Part shown: positions 1 through 9,070 of the stretch, piece after piece
Position numbering within the stretch: position 1 is the first letter of the stretch
Layout of the letters: each line of letters begins with the position of its first letter
Assembly: GCA_965199555.1 (NCBI GenBank)
Contig: CBDASJ010000017.1
Location: 372,001-436,000 of the forward strand
Length of the DNA: 64,000 nt
Direction of reading: 5' to 3'
DNA from: LMUY01 sp965199555
GTDB taxonomy: Bacteria > Pseudomonadota > Alphaproteobacteria > Acetobacterales > Acetobacteraceae
The notes under the pieces: generated by a model
Database searches by the model: none
The model's input: the letters and a program-made list of their open reading frames with translations, nothing else
Told to the model about the DNA's origin: nothing
Made by a program: the position numbers and the translations under genes

Positions 1-1038
1 GGCGTCCTCCGTCACCACCACGACCGCGTCCTTCAGCCCGACCACGGCTGTCATGATGCCGTCGCTGCGGGCGTAGCAGTGGCTGGAGCCTTCCAGCAGC
101 ACGTCGCCGATGGCCACGTTGCCGCTCGCGTCCTTTTCGCCCAGATCCCACAGCGCGCTCCACGAACCGACATCGGACCAGCGCATGTCCGCCGGCACCA
201 CCGCGATGCGGTGCGTCCGCTCCGCCACGGCGTAGTCGAGGCTGATGTTCGGGCTGGCGCGGAATGCCTCCGCCTGTAGCCGGATGAAGTCCAGATCTTG
301 TGCCGCACCTTCCAGCGCCCGGCGAGCCGCGGACAGCACCTCCGGCGCGTTCAGTTGCAGCTCTTCGATCATGGTTTCCGCCATGAATACGAACATGCCG
401 GCGTTCCACAGGGCCCCGTCCGCCATCAGCTTGGTGGCGGCTGCGAGGTCCGGCTTCTCGATGAAGCGCGCCACCGCGAACACGCCGGGCACGTCGTCGA
501 TCGCGGCGCCGACTTCCATGTAGCCGTACCCGGTTTCCGGCGAGTTCGGCTTCATGCCCAGCGTCACGATGCGGCCGGCGCGCGCGCCGGCCACGGCGTG
601 GGCCAAGATTTCATGCAACTGGTCGACGTCGCCGATCGCCGCGTCCGCCGGCATCATCCAGATCACGGCGCGCGGGTCGGTCTGCGCCACCAGCAGCGCC
701 GCCGCCGCGATGGCCGGGGCGGAGTTGCGGCCGACCGGCTCCAGGACGATGCGGGCGTTTTCGATGCCCGCGTCCCGCAACTGCTCGGCGACCAGGAAGC
801 GGTGATCCTGGTTGCACACCACGACGGGGGCGGTGAAGCCGGGCCGGCGGCCGCGCAGGGCCGTTTCCACGATCAAGGAGCGGTCGTGGTCCAGCAAGCC
901 CCAGAACTGCTTGGGAAAGCTTTCGCGCGACACCGGCCACAGCCGCGTGCCGGACCCGCCGGACAGGATGACGGGCACCACGTCGCCGGAACCGTTGGCA
1001 ATGGTGCCGGGAATGACCCCAGCCGGATGGATGTCCAT
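1..1038 (-). CDS. manC: Mannose-1-phosphate guanylyltransferase / mannose-6-phosphate isomerase, partial (C-terminus beyond left edge)
   Basis: Cytoplasmic enzyme that makes GDP-mannose from GTP and mannose-1-phosphate for exopolysaccharide or LPS; family members usually also carry a C-terminal phosphomannose isomerase cupin. The reading frame is open from ATG at 1038 to base 1, giving 346 of about 470 expected residues, so the cupin domain is missing. Seen in the sequence: the nucleotidyltransferase loop GGSGTRLWP near residue 27, EPVGRNSAPAI, ETGYGYME, FIEKPD, WNAGMF and WSDVGSW, all in family order. It is divergent from the M20 hydrolase at 1188. The ATG at 1038 was chosen because the conserved loop follows about 25 residues later. 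Confidence 0.9.
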   Translation of the reverse strand, partial: MDIHPAGVIPGTIANGSGDVVPVILSGGSGTRLWPVSRESFPKQFWGLLDHDRSLIVETALRGRRPGFTAPVVVCNQDHRFLVAEQLRDAGIENARIVLEPVGRNSAPAIAAAALLVAQTDPRAVIWMMPADAAIGDVDQLHEILAHAVAGARAGRIVTLGMKPNSPETGYGYMEVGAAIDDVPGVFAVARFIEKPDLAAATKLMADGALWNAGMFVFMAETMIEELQLNAPEVLSAARRALEGAAQDLDFIRLQAEAFRASPNISLDYAVAERTHRIAVVPADMRWSDVGSWSALWDLGEKDASGNVAIGDVLLEGSSHCYARSDGIMTAVVGLKDAVVVVTEDA

Positions 1039-1187
1039 GGCAGCTCCGCACACAGTGCTCGTGGATGGTGGCGCCCCCCTAGCTTGCGGACAGGGGCGTT
1101 GTCCAATGCTTCATCGCGGAGGGCCGCGCTTGCCCGCTCGCCGGGCGGCCGTCATTCTCGCAGGTGCAGCATGGATGGAGATGGCGC

Positions 1188-2366
1188 ATGGACCGGCTCA
1201 ACGACCCGCAAGCGGCCATTTCGGCGATGGCCGACGCGCTCGGCCCCGCCCTGGTCGCGATTCGTCGCGACCTGCATGCCCATCCGGAGCTTGCGTTCAA
1301 GGAAACCCGCACCGCCGGTGTCGTCGCGGCAGAGCTGACGCGGCTGGGCATCCCGCACCAGACCGGGATCGGCGTCACCGGCGTGGTCGGCACGATCCAG
1401 GGTGGTGCGCCGGGCCCGACCGTGGCGATCCGCGCCGACATGGACGCCTTGCCGATCGCCGAGCAGACCGGGCTCGCCTTCGCCAGCACGGTGCCGGGGG
1501 TGATGCATGCCTGCGGGCACGACATCCATACCACCACGCTGATCGGCGTGGCCGAGGTGCTGGCCCGCTTGGCGCCACAACTCCGCGGCACGGTGAAGCT
1601 GATCTTCCAGCCGGCGGAGGAGGTCGCCGGCGGTGCGGCCGCCATGATGGCGGAAGGCGTGCTGGACGGCGTCGACATGGCCGTGGGCTTCCATAACCAC
1701 CCGGACATGGCGCTCGGCCAATTCGGCTACGTGCGCGGCGCGTCCCTGGCCAGCGTCGACACCTTCGACATCACCGTGCACGGCAAGTCCGGCCACGCGG
1801 CCCATCCGCACGACGCGGTCGACCCCGTGATGGCGGCGGCCAGCCTGGTGATGCAGCTACAAACCGTGGTCAGCCGCGAAGTGGAGCCGATCCAGCCGGC
1901 GGTGGTGACGGTGGGAACCATCCAGGGCGGCATGGCGCACAACATCATCCCGGACAGCGTGCTGTTGAAGGGCACGGTGCGCACGCTGCACCCCGCCGTG
2001 CGTGACCAGGCGGAGGCGGCGATCCGCCGGCTGTGCGCCGGGGTGGCCGAAGGCATGCGCGTGCGGGTCGATCTGCAGTACCGCCGGCTGTGCCCGCCTT
2101 TGGTTAACGACAACGGCATGGTCGATCGCGGCATGGCCTCGATCCGCGCGCAACTGGGGGAGGTGGTGTCCGTCGGGGAGCCGAGCCTCGGCGGCGAGGA
2201 TTTCGCGTTGATGACGGAGGCGGTGCCCGGCCTGCAGGTGCGGATCGGCGCCGGCGCCCCCGGGCGCCACGACAAGCTGCACAACTCGGATTACCAGCCG
2301 GACGAGGGCTGCCTGGTGCAGGGCGTGCAGGCGCTGTCGCGGATCGCGCTGGACCTGCTGTCGTGA
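1188..2366 (+). CDS. M20D-family amidohydrolase (hippurate hydrolase / amidohydrolase type)
   Basis: Predicted cytoplasmic metal-dependent amidohydrolase, 392 aa, that hydrolyses N-acyl or N-aromatic amino acids; the exact substrate cannot be read. Metal and catalytic motifs seen in order: ACGHDIHTT, QPAEE, FHNHP, GHAAHPHDAVDP in the dimerisation/lid domain, and GGEDFALM near the C-terminus. The frame is open upstream to a GTG at 1164, but ATG 1188 is preceded by GGAG at a normal distance and starts MDRLNDP, so it is preferred. Its stop overlaps the start of the next gene by 4 bases (GTGA), which indicates translational coupling with the ketopantoate reductase-like gene. Confidence 0.9.
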   Translation: MDRLNDPQAAISAMADALGPALVAIRRDLHAHPELAFKETRTAGVVAAELTRLGIPHQTGIGVTGVVGTIQGGAPGPTVAIRADMDALPIAEQTGLAFASTVPGVMHACGHDIHTTTLIGVAEVLARLAPQLRGTVKLIFQPAEEVAGGAAAMMAEGVLDGVDMAVGFHNHPDMALGQFGYVRGASLASVDTFDITVHGKSGHAAHPHDAVDPVMAAASLVMQLQTVVSREVEPIQPAVVTVGTIQGGMAHNIIPDSVLLKGTVRTLHPAVRDQAEAAIRRLCAGVAEGMRVRVDLQYRRLCPPLVNDNGMVDRGMASIRAQLGEVVSVGEPSLGGEDFALMTEAVPGLQVRIGAGAPGRHDKLHNSDYQPDEGCLVQGVQALSRIALDLLS

Positions 2367-3349
2367 AGATCTGCGTGTTCGGTGCCGGGGCGGTGGGCGG
2401 CCACGTCGCCGGACGGCTGGCGCAGGGCGGCGCCGAGGTTTCGGTGGTGGCGCGCGGCCCGCATCTGGCGGCGGTGCAAGCGCACGGGCTGGAGATCCGG
2501 GCGCCGGACGCGCAGTTCCGCGCGGCCGTGACTGCGACGGACAACCCGGCGGAGCTGGGTCCGCAGGACGCCGTGATCGTCACGTTGAAGGCGCCCAGCC
2601 TGCCCGGTGCCGCCGCGTCGCTGCGGCCGCTGCTGGGGCCGGACACGGCGGTGGTGTTCGCCCTGAACGGCATCCCCTGGTGGTATTTCTACAAGGAAGG
2701 CAGCGCGCATGATGGCCGGCGGCTGGACCGGCTGGACCCCGGCGGGGCCGTGTGGGACGCGATCGGCCCGCAGCGGGTGATCGGCGGCGTCATCAACTCC
2801 TCCTGCACCGTGGTCGAACCCGGCGTGATCCAGGTCGCCAGCAGCAACAACCGCATCACGCTGGGGAAGCCGGACGGCACCGTGTCGCCCCGCGCCGAGG
2901 CGATCGCCGCCGCCTTGCGCGCCGGCGGCATGGGCAGCGAGGCGGTGGCCGATATCCGCACGCGCATCTGGGGCAAGCTGGTGCAGAACATCGGCTCCGG
3001 CCCCATGGGCGTGCTGACCGGGCTGCCCGGTCGGGTGATCCTGACGGAGGCACCATGCCGGGACGCGCTGCGCCGCGTCGTTGCGGAAACCGCCGCGGTG
3101 GCGGCGGCGATGGGGTGCCCGGTCACAACCGATCCCGAAGCGCAGATCGCCAACTCGGTGAAGTTGGCGCACACCCCGAGCATCGTGCAGGATTTGCACC
3201 TCGGGCGGCCGATGGAGATCGACGCGATGTACACCCAATTGCTGGATTTCGCCCGGCTGACGGGCGTCGCTACGCCGACGCTGGACCTGCTGCTGACCCT
3301 GGCCCAATTGCGGGCCAAGATGGCCGGCTTATACTCGTCGGCTCAATAG
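2363..3349 (+). CDS. panE: Ketopantoate reductase family protein (2-dehydropantoate 2-reductase)
   Basis: NADPH-dependent reductase of the ApbA/PanE family, 328 aa; the best-known member reduces 2-dehydropantoate to pantoate for CoA synthesis. The N-terminal Rossmann motif VFGAGAVGGHVAG starts at residue 4, KLVQNIGSGPMG lies near residue 210, and the C-terminal domain contains the typical stretch SIVQDLHLGRPMEID. The start is GTG at 2363 inside the GTGA overlap with the amidohydrolase. Coupling to an M20 hydrolase rather than to panB or panC leaves open that it reduces another 2-oxo acid; many genomes carry several such paralogues. The last 7 bases overlap the convergent lipoprotein gene. Confidence 0.82.
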   Translation: MKICVFGAGAVGGHVAGRLAQGGAEVSVVARGPHLAAVQAHGLEIRAPDAQFRAAVTATDNPAELGPQDAVIVTLKAPSLPGAAASLRPLLGPDTAVVFALNGIPWWYFYKEGSAHDGRRLDRLDPGGAVWDAIGPQRVIGGVINSSCTVVEPGVIQVASSNNRITLGKPDGTVSPRAEAIAAALRAGGMGSEAVADIRTRIWGKLVQNIGSGPMGVLTGLPGRVILTEAPCRDALRRVVAETAAVAAAMGCPVTTDPEAQIANSVKLAHTPSIVQDLHLGRPMEIDAMYTQLLDFARLTGVATPTLDLLLTLAQLRAKMAGLYSSAQ

Positions 3350-3621
3350 GCCGGGGAAAGCGGCGTCGCCGTCACGGGCGGCCGGTCATCGAAGCCGTCC
3401 GATGGGGCCTGTTCATACGGCGGCGGGCTGACGGCGTTGCGCACGCTGGTGCCGGCCCTTTGCAGGGCGTAGCCGGTGCGATCTCCCGCGATCGTCAGGG
3501 CACGGCCCGTGTTCACGCTGGCATCATACAGCGACTGGCCGACCCGCTGCCCGACCACCTCAGGGCTGGCACAACCCGGCAGCGCCAGCGTCATCAGCCA
3601 AACCGCGTATCGACGCATCAC
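3343..3621 (-). CDS. Small putative lipoprotein, unknown function
   Basis: A 92-residue protein with a short hydrophobic N-terminus ending in a lipobox (LPGC, Cys at about residue 17), so it is predicted to be exported and lipid-anchored. The mature part is polar with a proline-rich tail (VSPPPYEQAP). No recognised domain. It lies 9 bases downstream of the MBL/rhodanese gene on the same strand, so the two may share a transcript, and it overlaps the convergent panE-like gene by 7 bases. Confidence 0.7.
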   Translation of the reverse strand: MMRRYAVWLMTLALPGCASPEVVGQRVGQSLYDASVNTGRALTIAGDRTGYALQRAGTSVRNAVSPPPYEQAPSDGFDDRPPVTATPLSPAY

Positions 3622-3630
3622 CGGGCTCCT

Positions 3631-4665
3631 TTAGTGCGTGGCTGGCCCTGCTTCGGCCCGCCACGCCTTCATGCCCCCCTGGATGTGGCAAGCCGATGTC
3701 AGACCGGCGGCACGCGCCGCCTTCACGGCCATGGCCGAGCGTTCACCGAATGCGCAGTAGAACAGCAGCCGTCGGCCGGTCGCGTGCGACAGCTCCCGCA
3801 GCGTTCCGCCCGGTTGGATGGTGTCGGCTAGGCTGGGATACGGGGCGTGCAGCGAGCCGGGGATGTGGCCGTGCTTCACCCGCTCCTCCCGCTCGCGCAA
3901 ATCGACGAACGCCACGTCCGGCCGGCCCAGCCAATCCCGCGCGTGGGCGGCCGGGATGGTGCAGTCGCCTTCCACGGCGGGCAGCTTCAGCCCGACGCAC
4001 CGGTTCGCCGGCACCACCACGTCCATCAGCTTGGGCGTGGGCAGGTTCAGGTTGTCCATGATCTCGGCGTACTCCTCCGCCGAGCGGACTTGCAGCCGCG
4101 GGTTGAAGGCCCGCTCCTCACCGATGGTGCTGACCGTGTCGCCCTTGTAGTCGTGCGCCGGGAACAGCAGCGTGTCGTCCGGCAAGCGCAGCAGGCGGTT
4201 GAAGATGGAATTATACTGGACGCGCGGGTCACCGTTCTGGAAGTCCGTGCGCCCGGTGCCGCGGATCAGCAGCGTGTCGCCGCTGAACACACGGTCCCGC
4301 ATGTAGAAGCTGTAGGAATCGTCCGTGTGGCCCGGCGTGTAGATCACGTCCAGGCTCAGCCCCTCGACCGTGAGGCGGTCGCCATCCGCCAGCCGCATGG
4401 CCACTACGTCCACGCCGGATTGTTCGCCCATGACGGTGATGCAGTCTGTTCGATCGCGCAGCGCGCCGAGGCCGGTGACGTGGTCTGCGTGCAGATGCGT
4501 GTCCACCGCCTTGACCAGCCGCAGGTTCAACTGCTCCATGAGTTGCAGGTAGCGGTCCACCTTTTCCAGCACCGGGTCGATGATCAGCGCCTCGCCCCCA
4601 ATCCGGCTGGCCAGCAGGTAGCTGTAGGTGCCTGACGTCGCGTCGAATAGCTGACGAAAGATCAT
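3631..4665 (-). CDS. MBL-fold hydrolase fused to rhodanese domain (persulfide dioxygenase-like)
   Basis: 344 aa. Residues about 1-230 are an ETHE1/Blh-type metallo-beta-lactamase domain with the metal motif THLHADHVTG near residue 56, PGHTDDS, FSGDTLLIRGTGRTDFQNGD, and AHDYKG. Residues about 240-340 are a rhodanese domain with the active-site loop YCAFGERS (Cys) and the typical end GGMKAW. ETHE1-type proteins oxidise glutathione persulfide to sulfite with a single iron, and fused rhodanese domains shuttle the sulfane sulfur. A role in sulfide detoxification is inferred from this architecture; no sulfide:quinone reductase is adjacent. It starts at ATG 4665, 9 bases upstream of the small lipoprotein gene. 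Confidence 0.88.
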   Translation of the reverse strand: MIFRQLFDATSGTYSYLLASRIGGEALIIDPVLEKVDRYLQLMEQLNLRLVKAVDTHLHADHVTGLGALRDRTDCITVMGEQSGVDVVAMRLADGDRLTVEGLSLDVIYTPGHTDDSYSFYMRDRVFSGDTLLIRGTGRTDFQNGDPRVQYNSIFNRLLRLPDDTLLFPAHDYKGDTVSTIGEERAFNPRLQVRSAEEYAEIMDNLNLPTPKLMDVVVPANRCVGLKLPAVEGDCTIPAAHARDWLGRPDVAFVDLREREERVKHGHIPGSLHAPYPSLADTIQPGGTLRELSHATGRRLLFYCAFGERSAMAVKAARAAGLTSACHIQGGMKAWRAEAGPATH

Positions 4666-4699
4666 CGCGTCCCCCGAAGGCGGTTGTTCCCGCTTTCGA

Positions 4700-5644
4700 T
4701 CATTCTACCAGAGGGGCGCCAGGGGAGGCGAGTGCCGTCTGTCCCAGCACCCAGCCTTCCCAGCGCTGGGTCCACGGGTCGGGCGGCGCGGTGTCCGGGC
4801 GACGGCCGGCCAGCACGCCCAGCAGGCAGAGCAGGCCCAGGACGCTGTCGAACCGGTCCTCGCCCGCGGCGTCGGCGCCGAAACCGGCCTGCGAGGCGGC
4901 GCGGAACCGCGGTGACGGCACGGCCGACAAGTTAGCCATGGCGGCGGCGACCGGGGCGGCCAGCGCCACGCGGTCCGCCTGGCGCCGCTTGCTGCCGTTC
5001 ATGCGCAGGCCGAGTTGCCGCAAGGCTTCCGCCGGGTAGGTTTCCGCCACCGCGACCCGGCCCGGCCGCAACAGCGCCAGCAACGGCCCGTCGAACGGCC
5101 ACAGCGCAGGCGGCACGGGTGTGGCCATGGCCGGCAGCAGCAGGTCCCGCCAGGCGGAGATTGCCGCCTTGCCGGACTGGTTGGCGCCGAGCGTCCAGAA
5201 CAGCGGTGCCCCCGCCGGCCGCTCCGCCGTGGCGCGGTCGCATAGCCGGGACAAGCCGGTCGCGTCCCCCAGCTCGAGTGCGGCGGCATGGGACAGCCGG
5301 GTCATGCCGGCCACGCCCCGGCGTGGAAAGAACGGGCGGTCCGCCGTTACCTCCGCCAGCGTGTCGCACACCTCGAAGAACCGGGGCCGCGCGGCAAGCC
5401 CGCGCAGGAAGGCGGGGAAGTCGTGCGCGCTGGCATGGCGGGCGGCGTAGCGGCGCGGCAGCCCCAACGGGAAATCCACCCCCAAGGCGACGGCCTGCCC
5501 GGAGGCAGCCAAGCGGTCCAGCAGGGTGGCCAGGTCGCCGACCGGTTGCGGTGCGTCCACCGACCATCCCTCGGGCGACCCGGTCGCGACCGTCATCCAG
5601 CGTTTGCGGGCGTCCGTGCTCCAATCGGCGTGGACGGCGATCAG
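4700..5644 (-). CDS. Conserved hypothetical protein, DUF429/RNase H-fold-like, start uncertain
   Basis: About 314 aa from the position given. Similarity is suggested by IAVHADWSTD at the N-terminus, GVDFPLGLP near residue 50 and a C-terminal DRFDSVLGLLCLLGVLAGR, a layout like proteins with DUF429 (acidic residues on an RNase H-like fold); no function is known. The frame is open upstream to ATG 5767, but that would overlap the 74-aa gene by over 120 bases. Between 5767 and 5644 there is no ATG, GTG or TTG in frame. The conserved part begins at a CTG (5644) that overlaps the upstream stop (CTGA). The next ATG, at 5596, would cut off the conserved DWS motif. The start therefore needs N-terminal data. 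Confidence 0.6.
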   Translation of the reverse strand: MIAVHADWSTDARKRWMTVATGSPEGWSVDAPQPVGDLATLLDRLAASGQAVALGVDFPLGLPRRYAARHASAHDFPAFLRGLAARPRFFEVCDTLAEVTADRPFFPRRGVAGMTRLSHAAALELGDATGLSRLCDRATAERPAGAPLFWTLGANQSGKAAISAWRDLLLPAMATPVPPALWPFDGPLLALLRPGRVAVAETYPAEALRQLGLRMNGSKRRQADRVALAAPVAAAMANLSAVPSPRFRAASQAGFGADAAGEDRFDSVLGLLCLLGVLAGRRPDTAPPDPWTQRWEGWVLGQTALASPGAPLVE

Positions 5645-5865
5645 GGCTTCTTCTTGAGCGGCTGGTGTGCCCGGTCCAGCAGGCGGGACAGCAACCCCGG
5701 CTTGCGGGCCGGCTTGGCGACTGGCGGTGCGGCAGCCTGGGACTGCTTCTGCTTTTGGTCGAGCCATTTATCGAGCGTCAGGCCCGCCTTCTGCGCGCGC
5801 TTGCGCTCATACTCGCGCTGCGCGTCGGTCATGGTGCGGGCAGGCGGGCGAGGGGTGTTGGCCAT
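5641..5865 (-). CDS. Small basic conserved hypothetical protein
   Basis: 74 aa, highly charged and rich in Lys, Arg, Gln and Ala (TMTDAQREYERKRAQKAGL, then a C-terminal LLDRAHQPLKKKP). No membrane segment and no domain recognised. Small proteins of this composition are common in Acetobacteraceae-type genomes. It is followed directly on the same strand by the DUF429-like gene, whose likely start overlaps its stop codon, so the two are probably co-translated. The 195 bases upstream of it hold a homopolymer and a palindrome described separately. Confidence 0.6.
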   Translation of the reverse strand: MANTPRPPARTMTDAQREYERKRAQKAGLTLDKWLDQKQKQSQAAAPPVAKPARKPGLLSRLLDRAHQPLKKKP

Positions 5866-5961
5866 GGCCGGTTTGTCGCAAAACGCGATAGCGGGTTCAA
5901 GGCGCCGGGTGGATTCTGCGGTGCGCTCAGCCAGAGAGCTTCGGCAAGTGCATCGAGCGCT

Positions 5962-5977
5962 CCCCCCCCCCCCCCCC
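5962..5977. repeat. C16 homopolymer
   Basis: A run of sixteen C residues in the gap between the TonB-like gene and the small basic protein gene. It lies 6 bases from a palindromic repeat. Such tracts are slippage-prone and are also a common place for sequencing error, so the true length is uncertain. Confidence 0.75.
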
Positions 5978-5983
5978 TGGGAA

Positions 5984-6007
5984 CCCTCTCCCGCTGGCGG
6001 GAGAGGG
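5984..6007. repeat. Intergenic palindrome, copy 1
   Basis: Perfect 11-bp inverted repeat, CCCTCTCCCGC and its complement, separated by TG. Further copies of this family occur at 32034-32052, 39041-39061, 63494-63518 and 63676-63696. All lie between genes or at gene ends and can form strong hairpins in RNA. Confidence 0.8.
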
Positions 6008-6061
6008 AGGTCTGCCGAGTGGGATGCCCGGTCCTTGGGAAGGACCGATGACGATACCGGG

Positions 6062-7144
6062 CTAATGCGTCACGAGCCTGAAGTGCATGGTCGCACGCAG
6101 CGTCGTTGTTTGATCGGTCATATCCGGCGTGAACGGCGGCACCGTGGCGCGGCGGAACAGATCCTCGAACGCCCCGTCCAGGAACTGTGACTGCGACGTG
6201 CCGGCCAAGCGGACCTGAAGGACCTTGCCCGTCCGGTCAATGTCGATCATCAAGGTGACGCTGCCCTGTTCCATTTGCGCGATTGCCTGCTCCGGATAGT
6301 ACTTCCGCGCATCCACCCATTTGCGCAGCGCGGACATCCAGTCGCCGCTCGGCTTGGCGCCGCTCACATAGCCGAGTGACGCCGTGTCCGGGCCACCCTG
6401 GAGCGAGGGAGACAGGTCGAAGCCGCGCGATGGCCGCCCCGGCGCGTTCTGCGACGGGCTGGCATTGAAGGACCAGTTCTGCGGCGCCGCGAACGGGTTG
6501 CGCGGCGTCGGGCGTGACACGGTGCGGGGCGGCGCCGGTCGCGGCAGGGGTGGCAAGGGCGGTGGCGGCTGCGGCATCTGGAAGGCCGGCGGCGTCGGCA
6601 GGGCGCCTTCCTCATCTGGCTTCAACCACACCGCGGCCGGCGGCTGCGGTGCCGGAGGAGTGGGGGCGGGCGGCGGCGGCGTGGGCAGCGGCGGCGGAGT
6701 TTCGGGCGTCACCGGCGGGGATGGCTGGGGCGGCGCTGGCTGGGGCTGTGTCGTCTCGGGCGGGGCAGGGGCGGGCGGTTGTGGTTCCGGCGGGGGCGGT
6801 GCGGCCTCGGGCGGCGGCGCGGCGGCGGTGTTCGGTGATGGCTGGGTATCCGTCGCGGCGGCATTGCCGGACGCGGTGGCGGGTTTCTCGGCAGGATTGG
6901 CCGTGGCGGTGGACGCTTGCTGGGCGCCGGTTGGCGACTCAAAGGTAATCGCGACCGCATCGGAGTCGGCAGGCGGCGGCTCCGCCGCTTCATCCGGCGG
7001 CCAGCGAAGGTAGAGCGCCGCCAGCAGCAGCACGTGCAGCACCAGCGACCCGACCAGCATCGGCCGCAGCAACCGCCGCCGGCGCACCGGGCGCGAGGCG
7101 AGTGGTTCAATGGGCCGCATGTCCGGCGGCGGCGTGACGTGCAC
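6062..7144 (-). CDS. TonB-like energy-transducing protein
   Basis: 360 aa with the three-part layout of TonB proteins: a basic cytoplasmic N-terminus with one membrane segment at about residues 28-46 (LVGSLVLHVLLLAALYL), a long Pro/Ala/Gln-rich periplasmic spacer at about 60-200, and a C-terminal domain at about 265-360 with YYPEQAIAQMEQGSVTL and GKVLQV typical of TonB-C. It would couple the proton gradient (with ExbB/ExbD) to outer-membrane receptors or act as a TolA/TonB-family adaptor. No exbBD or receptor gene is in this window. The start at ATG 7144 gives a short cytoplasmic tail; ATG 7120 is an alternative. Confidence 0.82.
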   Translation of the reverse strand: MHVTPPPDMRPIEPLASRPVRRRRLLRPMLVGSLVLHVLLLAALYLRWPPDEAAEPPPADSDAVAITFESPTGAQQASTATANPAEKPATASGNAAATDTQPSPNTAAAPPPEAAPPPPEPQPPAPAPPETTQPQPAPPQPSPPVTPETPPPLPTPPPPAPTPPAPQPPAAVWLKPDEEGALPTPPAFQMPQPPPPLPPLPRPAPPRTVSRPTPRNPFAAPQNWSFNASPSQNAPGRPSRGFDLSPSLQGGPDTASLGYVSGAKPSGDWMSALRKWVDARKYYPEQAIAQMEQGSVTLMIDIDRTGKVLQVRLAGTSQSQFLDGAFEDLFRRATVPPFTPDMTDQTTTLRATMHFRLVTH

Positions 7145-7191
7145 CGAGGGGCCTCAGCGCCGTAGGAAGAAGCGGGGTGGCGGCGCCACGG

Positions 7192-9069
7192 TCAGGCGAC
7201 GAGCGGCGCCCGCTCCATGCTGGCGCGCGCCCAGGCGGCGGCCATGTCCTCGTCGAACAGTTCCGCCAGCTTCTTCATCACGGTGCCGCCGAGTTCCTCG
7301 GCGTCGACGATGGTGACGGCGCGGCGGTAGTATCGGGTGACGTCGTGGCCGATGCCGATGGCGATCAGCTCCACCAGGTCGCGGCCCTCGATCTCGCGGA
7401 TCACTTCGCGCAGATGCCGTTCCAGGTAGTTGCCGGGGTTGACCGACAATGTGCTGTCATCCACCGGCGCACCATCGCTGATCACCATCAGGATGCGCCG
7501 CCGCTCCGGCCGGCCCACCAGGCGGCGATACGCCCACAGCAGGGCTTCGCCGTCGATGTTCTCCTTCAGCAGCCCTTCGCGCAGCATCAGGCCGAGGTTC
7601 TTGCGCGCCCGGCGCCAGGGCGCGTCGGCGGGCTTGTAGATGATGTGGCGCAGGTCGTTCAAACGGCCAGGATTGCGCGGCTTGCCTTCCGTCACCCAGC
7701 GTTCGCGCGACTGGCCGCCCTTCCAGGCGCGGGTGGTGAAGCCGAGGATTTCCACCTTCACGGAGCAGCGTTCCAACGTGCGGGCCAGGATGTCGCCGCA
7801 CATCGCCGCCACGGTGATCGGCCGGCCGCGCATGGAGCCGCTGTTGTCGATCAGCAGCGTCACCACCGTGTCGCGGAATTCGGTTTCGCGCTCGCGCTTG
7901 TACGACAGCGACAGCAGCGGGTTGACGACAATCCGCGCCAGGCGCCCGGCGTCCAGCATGCCTTCCTCGAGGTCGAACTCCCAGGCCCGGGTTTGTTGCG
8001 CCATCAGGCGGCGTTGCAGGCGGTTGGCGAGCTTGCTCACCACGCCTTGCAGATGCTGCAACTGCTGGTCGAGCTGCTGGCGCAGCCGGGTCAGCTCGTC
8101 GGGGTCGCACAGATCGTCGGCGTGCACTTCCTCGTCGTTGGCGCGGCTGAAGGCGCGGTAGGCGGCGCCGTCGTCGCCGTCCGGGCGTTCGCGGCGCTGT
8201 TGCGGGCCGCCAGGCTTCTCGTCGCCTTCGGCGGCCGCGGCTTCCTCGTCCTCCGCCTGATCGCCCTCGTCCTCGCTGGCCTGGCCGTCGATCTGTTCCG
8301 GCTGCTGGCCCAGCGTGGTGTCCTGCTCGGACTGGCTTTCGCCCTGGCTATCCTGGCTGTTGTCCTGGCTGCCGGCCTGCTCGCCGCCTTCTTCGCCTTC
8401 GTCTTCCTCGTTGTCCGGCTCGGCTTCCACCTCGGCTTCGGCGAGGTTCATCGCGGCCAGCAGCTTGCGCGCGGCGCGGGTGAACTCAGCCTGGTCCTGG
8501 CTGGCGGCCGCCATCGCCGCCATGGCGGCCTCGGCTTCGGCGCCTAGCGAATCGCGCCACGTCGCCAGGATGCGGCTGGCAGCCTCCGGCACTGGCTGGC
8601 CGCTCATGCGCTCCCGCACCAGCAGGGACAGCGCGGCGGGCAGCGGCAACTGATCGCGCCGGGTCATCCGATCGTAGCCTTCGGACTCGCACTCCTCGGC
8701 CAAACGCGCGCGCAGATTGGCGGCGGCGCCGGCCATGTGCTGGGACCCGACGGTTTCGACCCGTGCCTGTTCCAGCGCGTCGTACACGTCCTTGGCGTCG
8801 CGCTGGCCGGGCGAACGGGCGGCGTGCACCGCTTCGTCGTGGTGACGCAGGCGCAGCGCGACGCTGTCGGCGGCGCCACGCAGCTTGGCCATCTCGCCGG
8901 GGGGCAGCGCGCGGGTTGGCAGCGGCAAGCGGGCGCGGCGGCCGACCACGCCGGACGGGCCGGGCTGAAACGCCACCTGCACATCCGCCGTGCGCGCCAT
9001 GGCCCGCAGCGCGCCGGCCGTCGCGCGCTTGAAATCCTCCGCCCGGCCGGTGTCCTTGCTCCCGCTCAC
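7192..9069 (-). CDS. cobT: Cobaltochelatase subunit CobT
   Basis: 625 aa. Large subunit of the CobST chaperone-like complex, which works with CobN to insert cobalt into hydrogenobyrinic acid a,c-diamide in aerobic cobalamin synthesis. An N-terminal helical region is followed by a long acidic stretch (runs of E, D and Q in the middle third) and a C-terminal von Willebrand A domain with the MIDAS motif LLIDNSGSMRG. The frame stays open into cobS, but the natural start is GTG 9069, one base after the cobS stop (TGA-G-GTG), so cobS and cobT are translationally coupled. No other cobalamin genes are present, as expected for the separate cobST locus of alphaproteobacteria. Confidence 0.92.
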   Translation of the reverse strand: MSGSKDTGRAEDFKRATAGALRAMARTADVQVAFQPGPSGVVGRRARLPLPTRALPPGEMAKLRGAADSVALRLRHHDEAVHAARSPGQRDAKDVYDALEQARVETVGSQHMAGAAANLRARLAEECESEGYDRMTRRDQLPLPAALSLLVRERMSGQPVPEAASRILATWRDSLGAEAEAAMAAMAAASQDQAEFTRAARKLLAAMNLAEAEVEAEPDNEEDEGEEGGEQAGSQDNSQDSQGESQSEQDTTLGQQPEQIDGQASEDEGDQAEDEEAAAAEGDEKPGGPQQRRERPDGDDGAAYRAFSRANDEEVHADDLCDPDELTRLRQQLDQQLQHLQGVVSKLANRLQRRLMAQQTRAWEFDLEEGMLDAGRLARIVVNPLLSLSYKRERETEFRDTVVTLLIDNSGSMRGRPITVAAMCGDILARTLERCSVKVEILGFTTRAWKGGQSRERWVTEGKPRNPGRLNDLRHIIYKPADAPWRRARKNLGLMLREGLLKENIDGEALLWAYRRLVGRPERRRILMVISDGAPVDDSTLSVNPGNYLERHLREVIREIEGRDLVELIAIGIGHDVTRYYRRAVTIVDAEELGGTVMKKLAELFDEDMAAAWARASMERAPLVA

Positions 9070-9070
9070 C

